Shown here piece after piece: positions 31,489 to 51,372 of a DNA stretch of 64,000 nt. A program made the position numbers and the translations under genes. Numbering within the stretch: position 1 is the first letter of the stretch; every line of letters starts with the position of its first letter. Source of the DNA: Limnomonas spitsbergensis (taxonomy: Eukaryota > Chlorophyta > Chlorophyceae > Chlamydomonadales); contig JAYJMM010000039.1 of the NCBI GenBank assembly GCA_037349105.1, positions 7,098,501 through 7,162,500 on the forward strand, written 5' to 3'. Below the pieces are notes generated by a model, which saw only the letters and a program-made list of their open reading frames with translations, was not told where the DNA came from and ran no database searches.

Positions 31489-33570
31489 CGATGTCCTCGC
31501 AACCTGCTCATATTAAAAATAAGGTGTTTTCAAATTTGATGGTGTCGAATTCGAAGTGCCAAGCCGGGAACTTTAACCAGCCCACGGGCATTTGCCCTGT
31601 TAAGTTTCTGTGCGGCCAGCAGCCATCAATCGGACTAGCAGCGGTCGCACCTGAGAGCGCTGCTCGACGTCCCATAACTCCATTTCCCCCCTGATATATG
31701 CAGATTAGTCCCAAAGTGTTCTCGAGTGAAGACGTAAGCACCAAGCTGGGAGGGATTCAAATGAATTTATGTTTTATACTCGTGATTGTCCAGCACTTAT
31801 TTCTGCCCTCCTCCCCCCCCGCCAGCACCTGTGTCGTATTCTGCATGCTCATTTTCTTGTCCGTAGAGCCAATTTTCTGTCGGTCTGTCCAGTCCACCAG
31901 CCATACCGCTCCCTAAACAAACAAAGAATGAACACGGGGGGGGCTCAGTTAGGAGTCTGGCAAGGAGAAGCAAACCACAACTCCCCCCCGTTAAGTGCGT
32001 GTGTTTGAGTCTCCCCCATCAAAACAGGATGATGATAATTACACAAGTTCGTTGAAAGCGTGTGCACAAGTAAAAAAATAGCACAGTGCGGCAAAACAAT
32101 GTACCAGTAGAAAGAACAAAAATTGCATGCACCCCGCAAACCGGTACACGAGGATCGAGGAAATGATGTGGCATGTGCTAGTGCCACATCCTCACCCTGA
32201 CGTCCCATCAATGTGCACCGGTACCGCCGTACCCTACCGAGGTTTCTGTACATGTTCACAGGTAATGACCAGCATATGATTGAAGTTTGAAGATTCATAA
32301 CACACACGTGCCGCGACTGTTTATGAATGCCAGGGTAACTTACGGTGCAGTAACCGCTGGCTTATGCAGCATGACTGTTTTGATAGACATGCCATGATGG
32401 GCGCTGGCACCTGGCCTGGACTCCCTCCATATCAGAATTACTGCCACAGGGGCACAGGTCATGCCTGCATGGATGCATGGGACAGGGTAGAGCGGCCTTA
32501 CCGCCATAAAAGGTACGGCGTGCTTCTCAGGCTTGGAGACCATACGCTGCGGCTTCCACTGCTCATGTGGGATCACACCGGGCTCTGAAATCGACCGCGG
32601 TACAGACAGACTGCTGGAAAAACAGCGGGTTTTCAGCAGCTGTAGAGGATATCCCAGGCAACTAACTGACCCCAAAGGCAGTACCAGCCTGTCAGTCTTC
32701 TGCCGAACTCCAACACACAGGAACGACAGCATGTCGCATGTTAGGTTGAGACCCACATACCATACCTAGGGACGAGCGGATGGGATGGCGATCAGCGATG
32801 AAAGAGTGATTATGCGGCCTGAGGCAATCTCGGGCCGGGTGCCGTCAGACAGAGTGGAGAGCAGCGAACTGCGACTCTGCGATGACTTCAATGGCCAGAC
32901 TTGCGAGGAAGGTTCATGTAATCAATCAGAAGACCGCTTTAACGGTGCACGGCTTCATGCAGCGCAACTGCGCAAGGGGGTGGCGGGCACTTGCAGGTAC
33001 CGGTAGGTAGTAGTAAGCTAGGTGCCTGCTAGCTCTCGAAGACCCAAAACTAAGGAGGTACTCAAAGCTGCCTTTATATAAAATGTGCCTCTCACAGTCT
33101 GCTGCATGAGCACCTTGGTAGCTGTCCTGCATGGGCAGGCACTCCCAGTAGTATTCAGGAGGATGAGGCAGGTCGAGAGAGCGGGGAGAGTGGGAGACTA
33201 CTACCGGCACGGGCGGGGTGGCGAACCGTACACGATCAATCGGGATAAGCGGATTTAGAACTGCAACCCACTATTGGTGATTGATTGTGAAGAGAGACAG
33301 CAGGGTGGCGAGAAATTCGGATTTCGCGAGATATTTCACATCTTCACAGCAGACTCATTCGTAGACGTAAAATCACTGAGGGTCAGTCGATCAGTGCCAT
33401 CGGTGAATTCGCAAAGGCATTCCAGCAGAAGTCCACATCTGGCAGCTATGAATTCACGATCGTGGCCACTCTAATTCATGGTCATTCCCACAGATTTCAC
33501 GGCGGCAGCTGTGAGAGTTGACGGTGGCAGCGTACCAACGTTGCATACCCTACTATACTAGCCCTGTATG
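31489..33570. other. Intergenic with an inverted RINGv fragment, no other gene seen
   Basis: Apart from the inverted duplicate at about 32362-32621, this stretch holds only short ORFs without recognisable motifs. Homopolymer C and G runs occur near 31815 and 31937. Confidence 0.45.
32362..32621 (-). pseudogene. Inverted duplicate of an exon and intron of RINGv gene 1
   Basis: The minus strand matches 18214-18450 closely, including the exon (SLSVPRSISEPGVIPHEQ), its GTAAGG donor and the start of the next intron. The coding frame stays open and carries a two-residue insertion (PE). A good acceptor (CTGTTTTTCCAG) precedes it. No RINGv or ubiquitin-like exons were found beside it, so it is a duplicated fragment, or one exon of an unrecognised third paralog. 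Confidence 0.65.
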
Positions 33571-34456
33571 CTATCTAAGTTGATCCTGCACGCTGGGGCA
33601 TTGAAAACAAGCATGCAGCGCGTCCTCCACATGCATGGTCGCCGTCTCCCCTAGCCCAACATCGCAGGCAGCACCGCCTGTCACGCTGCTGACCACTGCG
33701 CCGTCCTCTTCGTGCACACGCAAGCACACTCCTTTCGGCTGGTGCGGCCCCTGGCCTGCAGCGCCCGCCGTAGACTGAAACCAGGTGCGTTAGGCGGCCG
33801 CAGACCTGTGTTCGGTGGCAGGATCTCTGGTGTCCCCTCTATCTGCCAGCTGCATACAGCTGCGCCCGCTCGTATGCTGCATCAACTAGCGCTAGCACCT
33901 CACTCTCTGACAGGCAGCGGCTGTAGGTCGGTTGCTGTCTGACGCAGTTTGGGATCGGCTGATCCCCCAGCTCCAGCTCCAGCAAGGCACCTAGCAAAAC
34001 ACTGCACCAATTGCGCCCGCCGGTGCCCTGCCTGACAGCAAGCTGCATGTCGGCCGCCATAGCTGCCGCCATGAGTGGGCTGTTTTGCTGTGCTGCTGGT
34101 GCGACCGCTGCGTTGTAGAAGCGAAGTACATGCTGCCACCAATTTCGCTGTAACGGCTGGATATGCAGCTCCCTCATGACCCCCCAACTCGCAGCGGACG
34201 GAGGTAGCCCTGCAGCCTGGCGCAGATGATAGAGGAAGCTGGACTGCATCTTGCTCTTGAGGCAATGCCGCGGCCTGAGGTGATCGGTGCCCCCCCACAC
34301 CACATCACCGTAGTTGGCCGCAGGCGCTGCATAGACGATCACCAACCGGATGCGTGTAGGCAGATATTGCCTGAGGTGCACTTTGGCGGCCATGCGGCGG
34401 ACATAGTGCAACGCTGTACCGAAAGGCACCTCTCTACCTTGCATGGCATTCCTCAT
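33571..34456 (-). mobile_element. LINE (non-LTR retrotransposon) coding remnant
   Basis: The minus-strand frame 34456-33839 has the thumb/connection region seen after LINE reverse transcriptases (IVYAAPAANYGDVVWGG...FLYHLRQAAGLPP). After a stop, another frame at about 33760-33571 encodes ACDVGLGETATMHVEDALHA then CFQCPSV, a Cys/His zinc ribbon typical of RT C-termini. The catalytic RT domain is absent, so this is a 5'-truncated, broken copy. Related zinc-ribbon coding is present at 60.1 kb. Confidence 0.7.
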
Positions 34457-35864
34457 GCTGCCTTTTAACTCCCTTAGGACTCCCCAACTGGCGGATGACG
34501 CGAGTGCGAGCTGCTAGATGGCATCAAATGCCGGTATCTTATCACCTCATTACTTTCTGATAGCTGGCATATGCTGGCAGTTATCTAGCATGCACCAAAG
34601 TAACGTGATGATAATGACAACTAACAGATGTACCAGCAAAGATGAAACGCCACTTACAACGCGTCCAGAATACTACCGTGTTTTGAAGACGTCATACACG
34701 CCGAAATATCCGGCCCGGAGCTCCCGACTTTGTGGGGTTACCGTGGCCATTTTAAGTTGTACTCGGTTACCCCATAAAATCTCCCTATGCGTTGCTATCG
34801 AGATTTCAACGGGGTTTCCCGAAGGGGGGGGGCAAAAACAAAAAATCGACCCCATGCCCCAAAGTTGTAGAGCTTGACGAGAGTGTGCCATACCTGGTCT
34901 TAAAAGTTTTTTTGGCCCAGGGGGGGGGGGATATGGGGGTTGACGGGGGTGGGTGGGTGGTCTCCAAAAATGCAAGATTTGGAAAACTTCGCATCTTCTT
35001 TCTGGAGGTCTGTTGAGGTTAGCAGCGGCACCTCTGTGTTACTTTTGCCAACATGAGTCCATTTACATCCTAAAATGATGATTGAATTACCACATGACCC
35101 CCTGGCCCCCATACTGAGGGTTTGGCTCCATCCATTGGACATACACATCCCGAACCGGCTGTCTGAGCCAGCCTAGAAAAAGCTGTATTACACGCAGCAC
35201 GTGGCAGTGTTGGTCTGGTGGATCATGAATGAACATATCACTCGTGGTCGTTGTGGCAAGGTCCCCAAATCCGCTGACCCTGCAAACGTCGGACGCCACC
35301 AGAATGGGAGATTGGGAGGGCGTGCACATACAGCACCTTCCGCGATACAACGCGATTCAAAGTGCGACCGCACCTACAAGTAATAATGCTGCAAACATGG
35401 AGCCCAATACAGCACGACTGCGGTGCGTCCACGCGAAACTGATTGGCGTACGGTCTTAAGTACTGTCCCTTTCGTTTCTTCGAAACTCCGGTAAAACCGA
35501 GCTCACGCGGTAAAGGAGCCCGAAACTCCGGTGCCGAGCAGCGGTGCCGAGACCACCTCGAGACCACCTCCCGATACTCAATGCCACCCACCCGCCTACC
35601 CACCCCGTAGCCCACCTGCAGCCGTCCTAGCTACTAATCCACCCACCCATGTCGTTGGCCCTTGATTGTCTGCCACGTGTCAAGCACGCCGTACTCCACA
35701 CCCACCTCAGGTGGGTTTCGTGTCCCGTCCCACACTGCGTCCCACCCTTAAATTCACAGAGCCTTTCGGACTTCACATTCTCCTTCTCTGATATTGCGTG
35801 CGCACCACCTGTCGGAGTTTCACGAACAAACTGCCTGAATAGCAACTTTGACCTCTTCTCCCCA
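34457..35864. other. Intergenic upstream of RINGv gene 2
   Basis: Short ORFs only, several open on both strands, and G-runs at 34827 and 34920. The reading frame of RINGv gene 2 is open upstream to 35649 without a clear start, so a longer N-terminus is possible. Confidence 0.4.
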
Positions 35865-38350
35865 ATGACTGCGCTACACACCATGCTCGACTCCGGCTCG
35901 GATGATGGTTGCCCAAGCTGCTGGCTGTGTCTGTGCGGACCCGAGGCCGGCAAACTATTGCTGCCCTGCAAATGCCCGACCATGTACTCTCATCCCGTAT
36001 GCTTGGCAAGATGGTGAGGCCATTACTTGCGTTTTGAGTGTCGACCCCGCCAATACTTTTTGTGCTCGATTCTGCCACCAGGAACAGCTTAATAGCAGCA
36101 CGCAAACACGCCCCCGACTCGTCCCCCCCCACCCCCGCCATGCAGGCAGCTACAACAGGCAGGTATGGACGAGGAATGCTTCTGTCGCTTCTGCAAATCG
36201 ACGCTGCCCAAGTGGTCCGGGCCCTTGATGGAACAGTGCCCCCGGGGCACATCCTACCCACCCGAGGACGCTGCTGCTTGCCCCAGAGACCTTGCCGCTG
36301 CTGTGTCAGATTCAAAGCCCGACACACAGCCAGTCGTCCCCATTATGGCGGTGCGTGTCACTTCCTCGCTGTGACATGGAATACGCCATAATCTTCTTGT
36401 GTCGGAGAATATTTTTACAGCAGTAGCGTTAGTTAGGCGACAGGAATCTTTCTGCATTGCCCCCTCTTACGATGTATCGTATAGTTCCCGGGATTGGTCC
36501 ATTCAGCCTCGCCTATGCTGCCTGTCTGATTTAAATTCTCATCGGGCTGGGGGCCACCCCACCCACCGCCTCAGGGCAGGGGTGGCCTTCCGTCCCGAAC
36601 TCCCGAAGCCAATATAGCAGTGTGTCAAGAAACCCGACTGGACATCCCTCCGCCTTCTCATCCCCAATCCATGCTGCTCTCTCTCTCAGGTCGTCTTCCA
36701 GGGCCGTGTGGTCAAGCTGCCGTGCATGCCGGGCAAGGAAGGCGTGGAGCAGTTCAAGAGCCAGGTACGCGACAAGGCTCCAGGGCGATGTGACGTCCTA
36801 GCCCAGAAGAATTTGAACGGATAGCGACACCTTACAAATGTTTTGACCCGAGTCTATATTTGTCGGCAAGCCCTGTCGTCAAGGACCTTTTGTCTGGGTC
36901 TTTCAGTTTCGCCTTGAAACGATTTTTCAAAAACTGTAAAAAAATGTCTCCCAACGAAAATGTCTCCCTACCCCTGCTTAAATCCAAGATCTTCTTCTGT
37001 TGTCCCCCCCCTAATTTACCCGTCATGCCTTAGTGCTCTGTCTTACTCTGTGGGGCCCTTGGCTATGCTTCTCTATGTGACCAGTTTCCAAGGCTGTTGT
37101 TGTCTGTTGGACATGCTGACCTGTTAGTGATTCCATGAAAGCAAAGCTTAATAAAAGAGACCTGTTCCGAATCAGGGTGCATGCACATGTTAACTGTATG
37201 TAACACATGCTGGCATCATCGAGCATATGTGACTTGGTACCCTGGCATGCCATTGTGAACCTGCATGCTGTCTTCTCCCCTTTTCTCAAGAGGTCTTGGT
37301 GCACTCCCTCGCGATAAGAGAAACCTACTTACACATGCCACTCCTACCTCTCCCAGGTCCGAAGCATCTTTGGTCTGGACGAAAGTGTCAGCTTGGATGT
37401 TACCTTTGAGCTCAAGGTGCCAGCGCTGCCAGACGAAGCAGGTGCGGGGTGTGGGGGTGGGGGCTTCAGTTCATAGGGTGGGTAGATGCCAAAGCCAGGT
37501 TTAGTTTTTTCAGGTTCAGTTTTCCCCTATTTCTGCCAGTTAACATTAAGTTACAAGAATAACAGTACAACAGACCTACTGGGTGTCATTGCGCTTTATG
37601 TACGTCATGTTGTCTTCTACCTCCAGCCTACAGGGTACGGCATCGCCTCATGCATGCTGTCTTGCAGCACCTTGGTGTCGTCAGCTGCAGGGTACCGTCA
37701 TGGCTTCCTGCATCCCTCATCTTAATGCGACACATTCCAGCAAGCATAAATTTTGATATGGTTCGGAGCGCCGGGTACCCCACTTGCTAACCACAAGCAC
37801 TCGCCACCTCGTAGGCCAAAAAGTTTATCTCAAGGGGTTCCACACCTTTGAGGCTGCATCTACTGTCGCTGCAATGTGTGCCACGAAAAGGCAGCAGTGC
37901 GGGCGTCCCGCGGCAGTCCCGACCCCGCTCCCGTTGACTAGAAGCTCTGTTGCAGCCGAGGAGTTAATTTATGTTCCTGCGATGGTTCGCAATGGTAGCG
38001 CCGTTAATGGCAGACCCAGAGACAACTCGCTTGATGCCAACGGCAGAGAGCTGGATGGGCTGTCGAATCTAGCACCATCAAGCCGCAGTATTGCTGATGG
38101 GCCTGTCCCCCCGACATCCACCGGCGCTCGCCTAGCGGGCGGCCCCAGCGGCCCTTCGCTACAGGCCCCGGGTGGCAGTGGGAGCTTGCTGCATGTTCCC
38201 AACCTAGAAATTGAATCGCTCACTGATGCGCGCGCCGCTATGGAGCATCAGGTTGGAAGTGATACGCTCTCTCACCTGACTGGAGGCAGTGGGTTGAAGG
38301 GGCAGGGAACGGAGCTGCTTGTGAAGATCAGGAACTGGCTGCGGCTGTGA
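35865..38350 (+). CDS. RINGv zinc-finger / ubiquitin-like-module protein 2 (probable E3 ligase)
   Basis: Five exons: 35865-36013, 36146-36350, 36690-36764, 37357-37441, 37815-38350, giving 349 residues with consistent phases. Exon 1 and the start of exon 2 form a C4HC3 RINGv finger: CWLC, CKC, HPVC, then W and CFCRFC. Exons 3-5 encode VVFQGRVVKLPCMPGKEGVE, FGLDESVSLDVTFELKVPAL and KVYLKGF, a beta-grasp-like pattern resembling PB1 or ubiquitin modules. The C-terminal third is Ser/Gly/Pro-rich and probably disordered. RINGv proteins transfer ubiquitin, often at membranes, but no membrane segment is seen here. The start ATG is the one closest to the finger; a longer open frame lies upstream. Confidence 0.75.
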
Positions 38351-41213
38351 GCAGGCCTGGTGTCGGGTGAAGTCGTCAGCGGCCATGAAGACTCCTTCTG
38401 CGGGATGCTTTCCTCGCCCAGTGGTCCCTTTCTTTGGTTGAAAGAGAGTTTGGCTTGATTCATTGAATGCGTTGTCCAAGTACGGACATTGGCGTGGTGG
38501 AACTGTAATAATGAACCATTAATAGTACACCTCTGATAGTGCAGGCGTCTTTGTGCTGTCCGCCCGCATTCCCTATTCATCGCGGCCTCTTCACGGCGGC
38601 ATTACGGGCAGGAGGAGCTGCCTAGCTCTGAATGCATATTTAATTCGAACCCCACCCAGCTGAACTTCATTGTTGAAGTTGTTCACACTTTGTCATTGTT
38701 GCTTTGGTTGCCTTCTTGTCTTGTCGGGCCGCTGTGCCCTGTCTAGCTGAACCATGCCACTGGACACTTTTATGTGGCTGGCTGATACATGAACCGGAAT
38801 AAGTGTTTCGCCTCTACTTTCATGGTGCCTGTTAGCAGGATCCGATAGGCCGCCAAAGAAGTTTGCGACATCACCGCCTCGCACATTCATTTTAGAGTAC
38901 CAATTGCGGGTAACCTTAATTTAGTTTTTCCGTGGCCGGTTTGTCGCTCAATCTCATGGCTCACTTTGCTGTGCACCCTGGCCCTGGTGTGACATGCATT
39001 CAGTCTGAGGTCTGACTGAGGAGCTGCCATTCATCCCTTCCTTGATGAGCCCCCTTTTTTCACCAGTGGGCATCCAAGACTATTCTTCATGCTTCACTTT
39101 AAACGCAAACGTAGCATTTGCACTCATTAGTGGTGACAGGCATTCATGGCAGCATCGCCTGAATGGCCTATTGATTAGTGTCTGGGCTCCAAGCTTCATC
39201 CAAGGGTAGTAGGGTCCTTGGAGACCTTTTTGAAAAGCTTGATTGAAGCCTGAGCCCCTTATTTCTAGGGTTCTAGGATACATGAACTAAATAAATCTGA
39301 AATCCCTCCTGGCTCGTCCAGATACTTAATTTCTCTTCTCGCGTACTGGCCAAGTAGGACACCTTTATTTTTAGCTTTCGTAGTTCTACGCATGAGGTCT
39401 TATTTATGGCTGCTGATCGGCTCTCCCAAGCCATGTATGTTAACTTGGTGCTAGATAGAAACATGTACCAGTAGTGCGTGTCATGCAATATGCAAACAAA
39501 ACAGTATTTAGGTCTCAGATTTTGGGGGTTGAACCCTTCTTGTAAACAGAGATTGTCACTATGAATCTGTATATCTGCTGTGCCTTATACTTTGCGATGT
39601 CCAGGTCTTTGATTCAGAAAGGGGTTCCACCTGCTGGCCATATAAAAGTCCCCATCTAAATATAATGTTCATTCTTACCTCCAGATGATTGGCAGTACTT
39701 TTGAGAGGGGGAGGATGGGATGGGCTGCGAATGAGAGTTAGGGGAAAGAGGACAAAGGCCATGGGTTCAACCTGTTCTAAGTCTGGAGCCAAGTTAAGAA
39801 GTGAGGATGTCTTGACACGCTAGGAGGGTGCATTCATGATAGGCGTACGGGCTGGACTCACTGACCTGCAGAAGGAAACGTTGATGTGAAGACTGAGACT
39901 CTTGAGTGTGTGAACTCATGAAGAGAGACATGCTAGCCATTTTGTGGTGATAATGGGAAGGGGCACATGGGGAATATGTGTTCCTTGTGTGCATGCGTAC
40001 CTGAGCTGTATGTATTTTCCAGTGCAGCGGAGCATCACATTACATGCAATATAGGACAGGTGACAGAAGATTGTTTCGATCAATACCAACAACCTTGCTG
40101 AGATAACCTAGGACAGTGAGCGAAAAACAGCGACCCCCTGGGCAAGCGTCCGCCAGTGGCGTGGGAATGGCCCCCGAAGTGTAGAGGAGATGCCCCAATT
40201 ACATGAAACAATGTAGATGTTAAGAAGCTGCATGAATGGTGGAGCGTTCAGTTCAACTCATGGGCAAGAACATGTCTGCAGATGAGGTAGAAGGATGGGA
40301 GCTTAAGGGAGAGCATGCATGTAGGCACGCATGGTAGTGAATGGGAGGGGGACATCAGTGAGGACATGCATGGGAAAGATCGCTGGCTTAGATCATGGGA
40401 AGCATGTTTGATTGGGAGGCATTGGCTGAACCCACAAGGAGAGCTGGCATGCTTGTAAGGAAGGAGTCAGGCCCAAGCAGGGTGACATATCATGCATGCA
40501 TGGGAGGCAGTTTGGCTGAGCTCATGGGGCATGTATGTCTGGGAGGGACACGGAACAATTCCTTGAAGGGGGGAATGTAGACGCGTATGCAAGCATGAGA
40601 GGGATTAGGTGGGGAGGCAGGGGGGTGAGGGCATGGGGAGGGGGGGGGAGAGCATGCACGATAGGTTTGACTCCCTAACGTAAGGGGTAGCATGCATGAG
40701 AGAAAGTCAAGCGTAGCACATATGAAACAACATCCACTGCTTCAAATTTCTGGGGCGCTTCCCGTCCTCCATGTGCAGAATAGCAAGTCCTGATGGAAGT
40801 TTTCAGTCCGTCTTCTACTAGAAGATGGTGGACAATACTTGGTGATGAGGATCTTGCTCTCGGGAAACGTAGATGGATGGCGGTGTAACCAACAGTAATA
40901 ATAACATCACTTTGTTGTTATTGCTGTTGATGTTGCTCATGTTTGCCAGCTTCCCTTTCTGAGTGATCTGAATGATGTTTGCCAACAACCCGACGAGGAC
41001 AGGAAGTAAAATTCCACCGTACGTACTGTAGTTATAGATGGCTTACTCAGCACAGAAACCCATGTTGCCCACGCGCCTCAGGAGGCTCAGGAGTGTAGGA
41101 CCTGCATTTTCACACCGATACCGAAACCCCGAGGGGGGTTTATGATGCAAACGCCCCCCGCCCAACGTAGCCACGTTTGTTCAGCATATTTATAATTGTA
41201 GGACTGTGCAGCC
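38351..41213. other. Intergenic, CATGCA- and G-rich, no gene seen
   Basis: From about 39960 to 40720 the sequence is rich in CATGCATG-type words and G-runs. No ORF has recognisable motifs. The last bases hold an AT-rich TATTTATAAT element at about 41188, about 25 bp before the helicase ATG. Confidence 0.5.
38504..38508 (+). promoter_or_regulatory. Candidate poly(A) signal TGTAA of RINGv gene 2
   Basis: TGTAA lies about 155 bp after the stop codon; this pentamer is the usual poly(A) signal in green algae. Assignment is by position only. Confidence 0.4.
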
Positions 41214-50211
<8,998 letters not shown>

Positions 50212-50589
50212 GGGCCCGGGACAAGGCACATGTGGGAAGGGAATCACGAGTCATATGGATCAGTGATAAGGATGAGTGCCAAGGCATACAGGTGACGGAA
50301 GTCACAAGTTTTAGGGCTGAGGCGCGGGAGGGGAGCAGACAAGGGTGGCACAGCGCAAGGCGGGGAGCAGGACAGGGAGCATTAGGAGCAGCAGCAACGG
50401 GGAGCTGACTCAAAAAGGCCTCGAGAGAGGATGTGACAGGTTCCGTTCACGATGTCAGTGCCATTTTTCTGTCCTCTGGTATCTGTACGGGTTTATTTTA
50501 CATGGCTCTGGATCGGCCTCCTGGAATGGCGAACGCCTGGGACTGGAAACATCAGCTTCCCAGCCGCCCCTGCTGGCTGCTGCAACAGT

Positions 50590-50620
50590 CAATGACGTTA
50601 CACCTCTGGGCCTTGCTCAA
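50590..50620 (-). mobile_element. Very short LINE 3'-end fragment
   Basis: AATGACGTTACACCTCTGGG followed by CCTTGCTCAA matches the 3' end of the LINE copy at 63333. Confidence 0.5.
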
Positions 50621-50777
50621 GGGCTGCTGCAACAGTGTGCCTGGCTGCTCTATCTTGAGATATTGTCGCAGCTGTTTGTATTGGAGAATGTACATGGATG
50701 CGCCTGTTTCATGTTGCGGGCACTAAACTTTGGTAGCAGTTGCATCGTGAGGCCCATCCTGTTTCCTGGCTTTCGGA

Positions 50778-50782
50778 TGTAA
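50778..50782 (+). promoter_or_regulatory. Candidate poly(A) signal TGTAA of the helicase gene
   Basis: TGTAA lies 567 bp after the stop; the distance is long, so the true signal may be elsewhere. Confidence 0.25.
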
Positions 50783-51372
50783 TGCCATGATCATGATACT
50801 GTGACGATGTCGGAGCTGAGAGAGAGAGAGACTTAAATGTGTGTGCTGGCTCCAGCATGTGGTATGTCTCAGTCGTTCACTTTGTGTCAGTCCATCCAAG
50901 GTAATAGCAGGCGCTTTTTAAGCCCTTTTGTAACGGAATGAAGTCTGGTGTAATTTGGATTGAGTGGTGTTTCTTCCACCTGTCTTGAACTCCCTTTTGC
51001 CTCTGCTTTTGACGGTACTTAAAATACCCCAGGATCTTCCACTATCGGCACTGGTGTTGCTATCTCCCTTGCTCAACCATGCAAACTGGGGGAAAGAACC
51101 CGCCAGTTACCAAACATACTCAACCCATCTGATATCAGTACAAGTATGCACCATCCTGAACCTGATAAGAGTGCAGTGTCCATGCTTCTGATTGGGGTGC
51201 ATGTCAAACCATTTTAGGTATGCGAACTTGCTCCTGGTAGCTTGGTTACTAGGGTTCAAATTCAATGCCCTGCTCCATGGTATAGACGAAGCTGACACAG
51301 GATGACACGTGGTTTGAGATGAAGCTGGAGGATCCTGATTTCCCCCAACTGAATGTCATTTCCCCCCTGACC

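Larger units (their letters stand above)
50212..51372. other. Intergenic between helicase and GS-HQR gene
   Basis: Contains the helicase 3' UTR, a short LINE 3'-end fragment at about 50590-50620 and a candidate TGTAA signal. No gene is seen. Confidence 0.5.
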
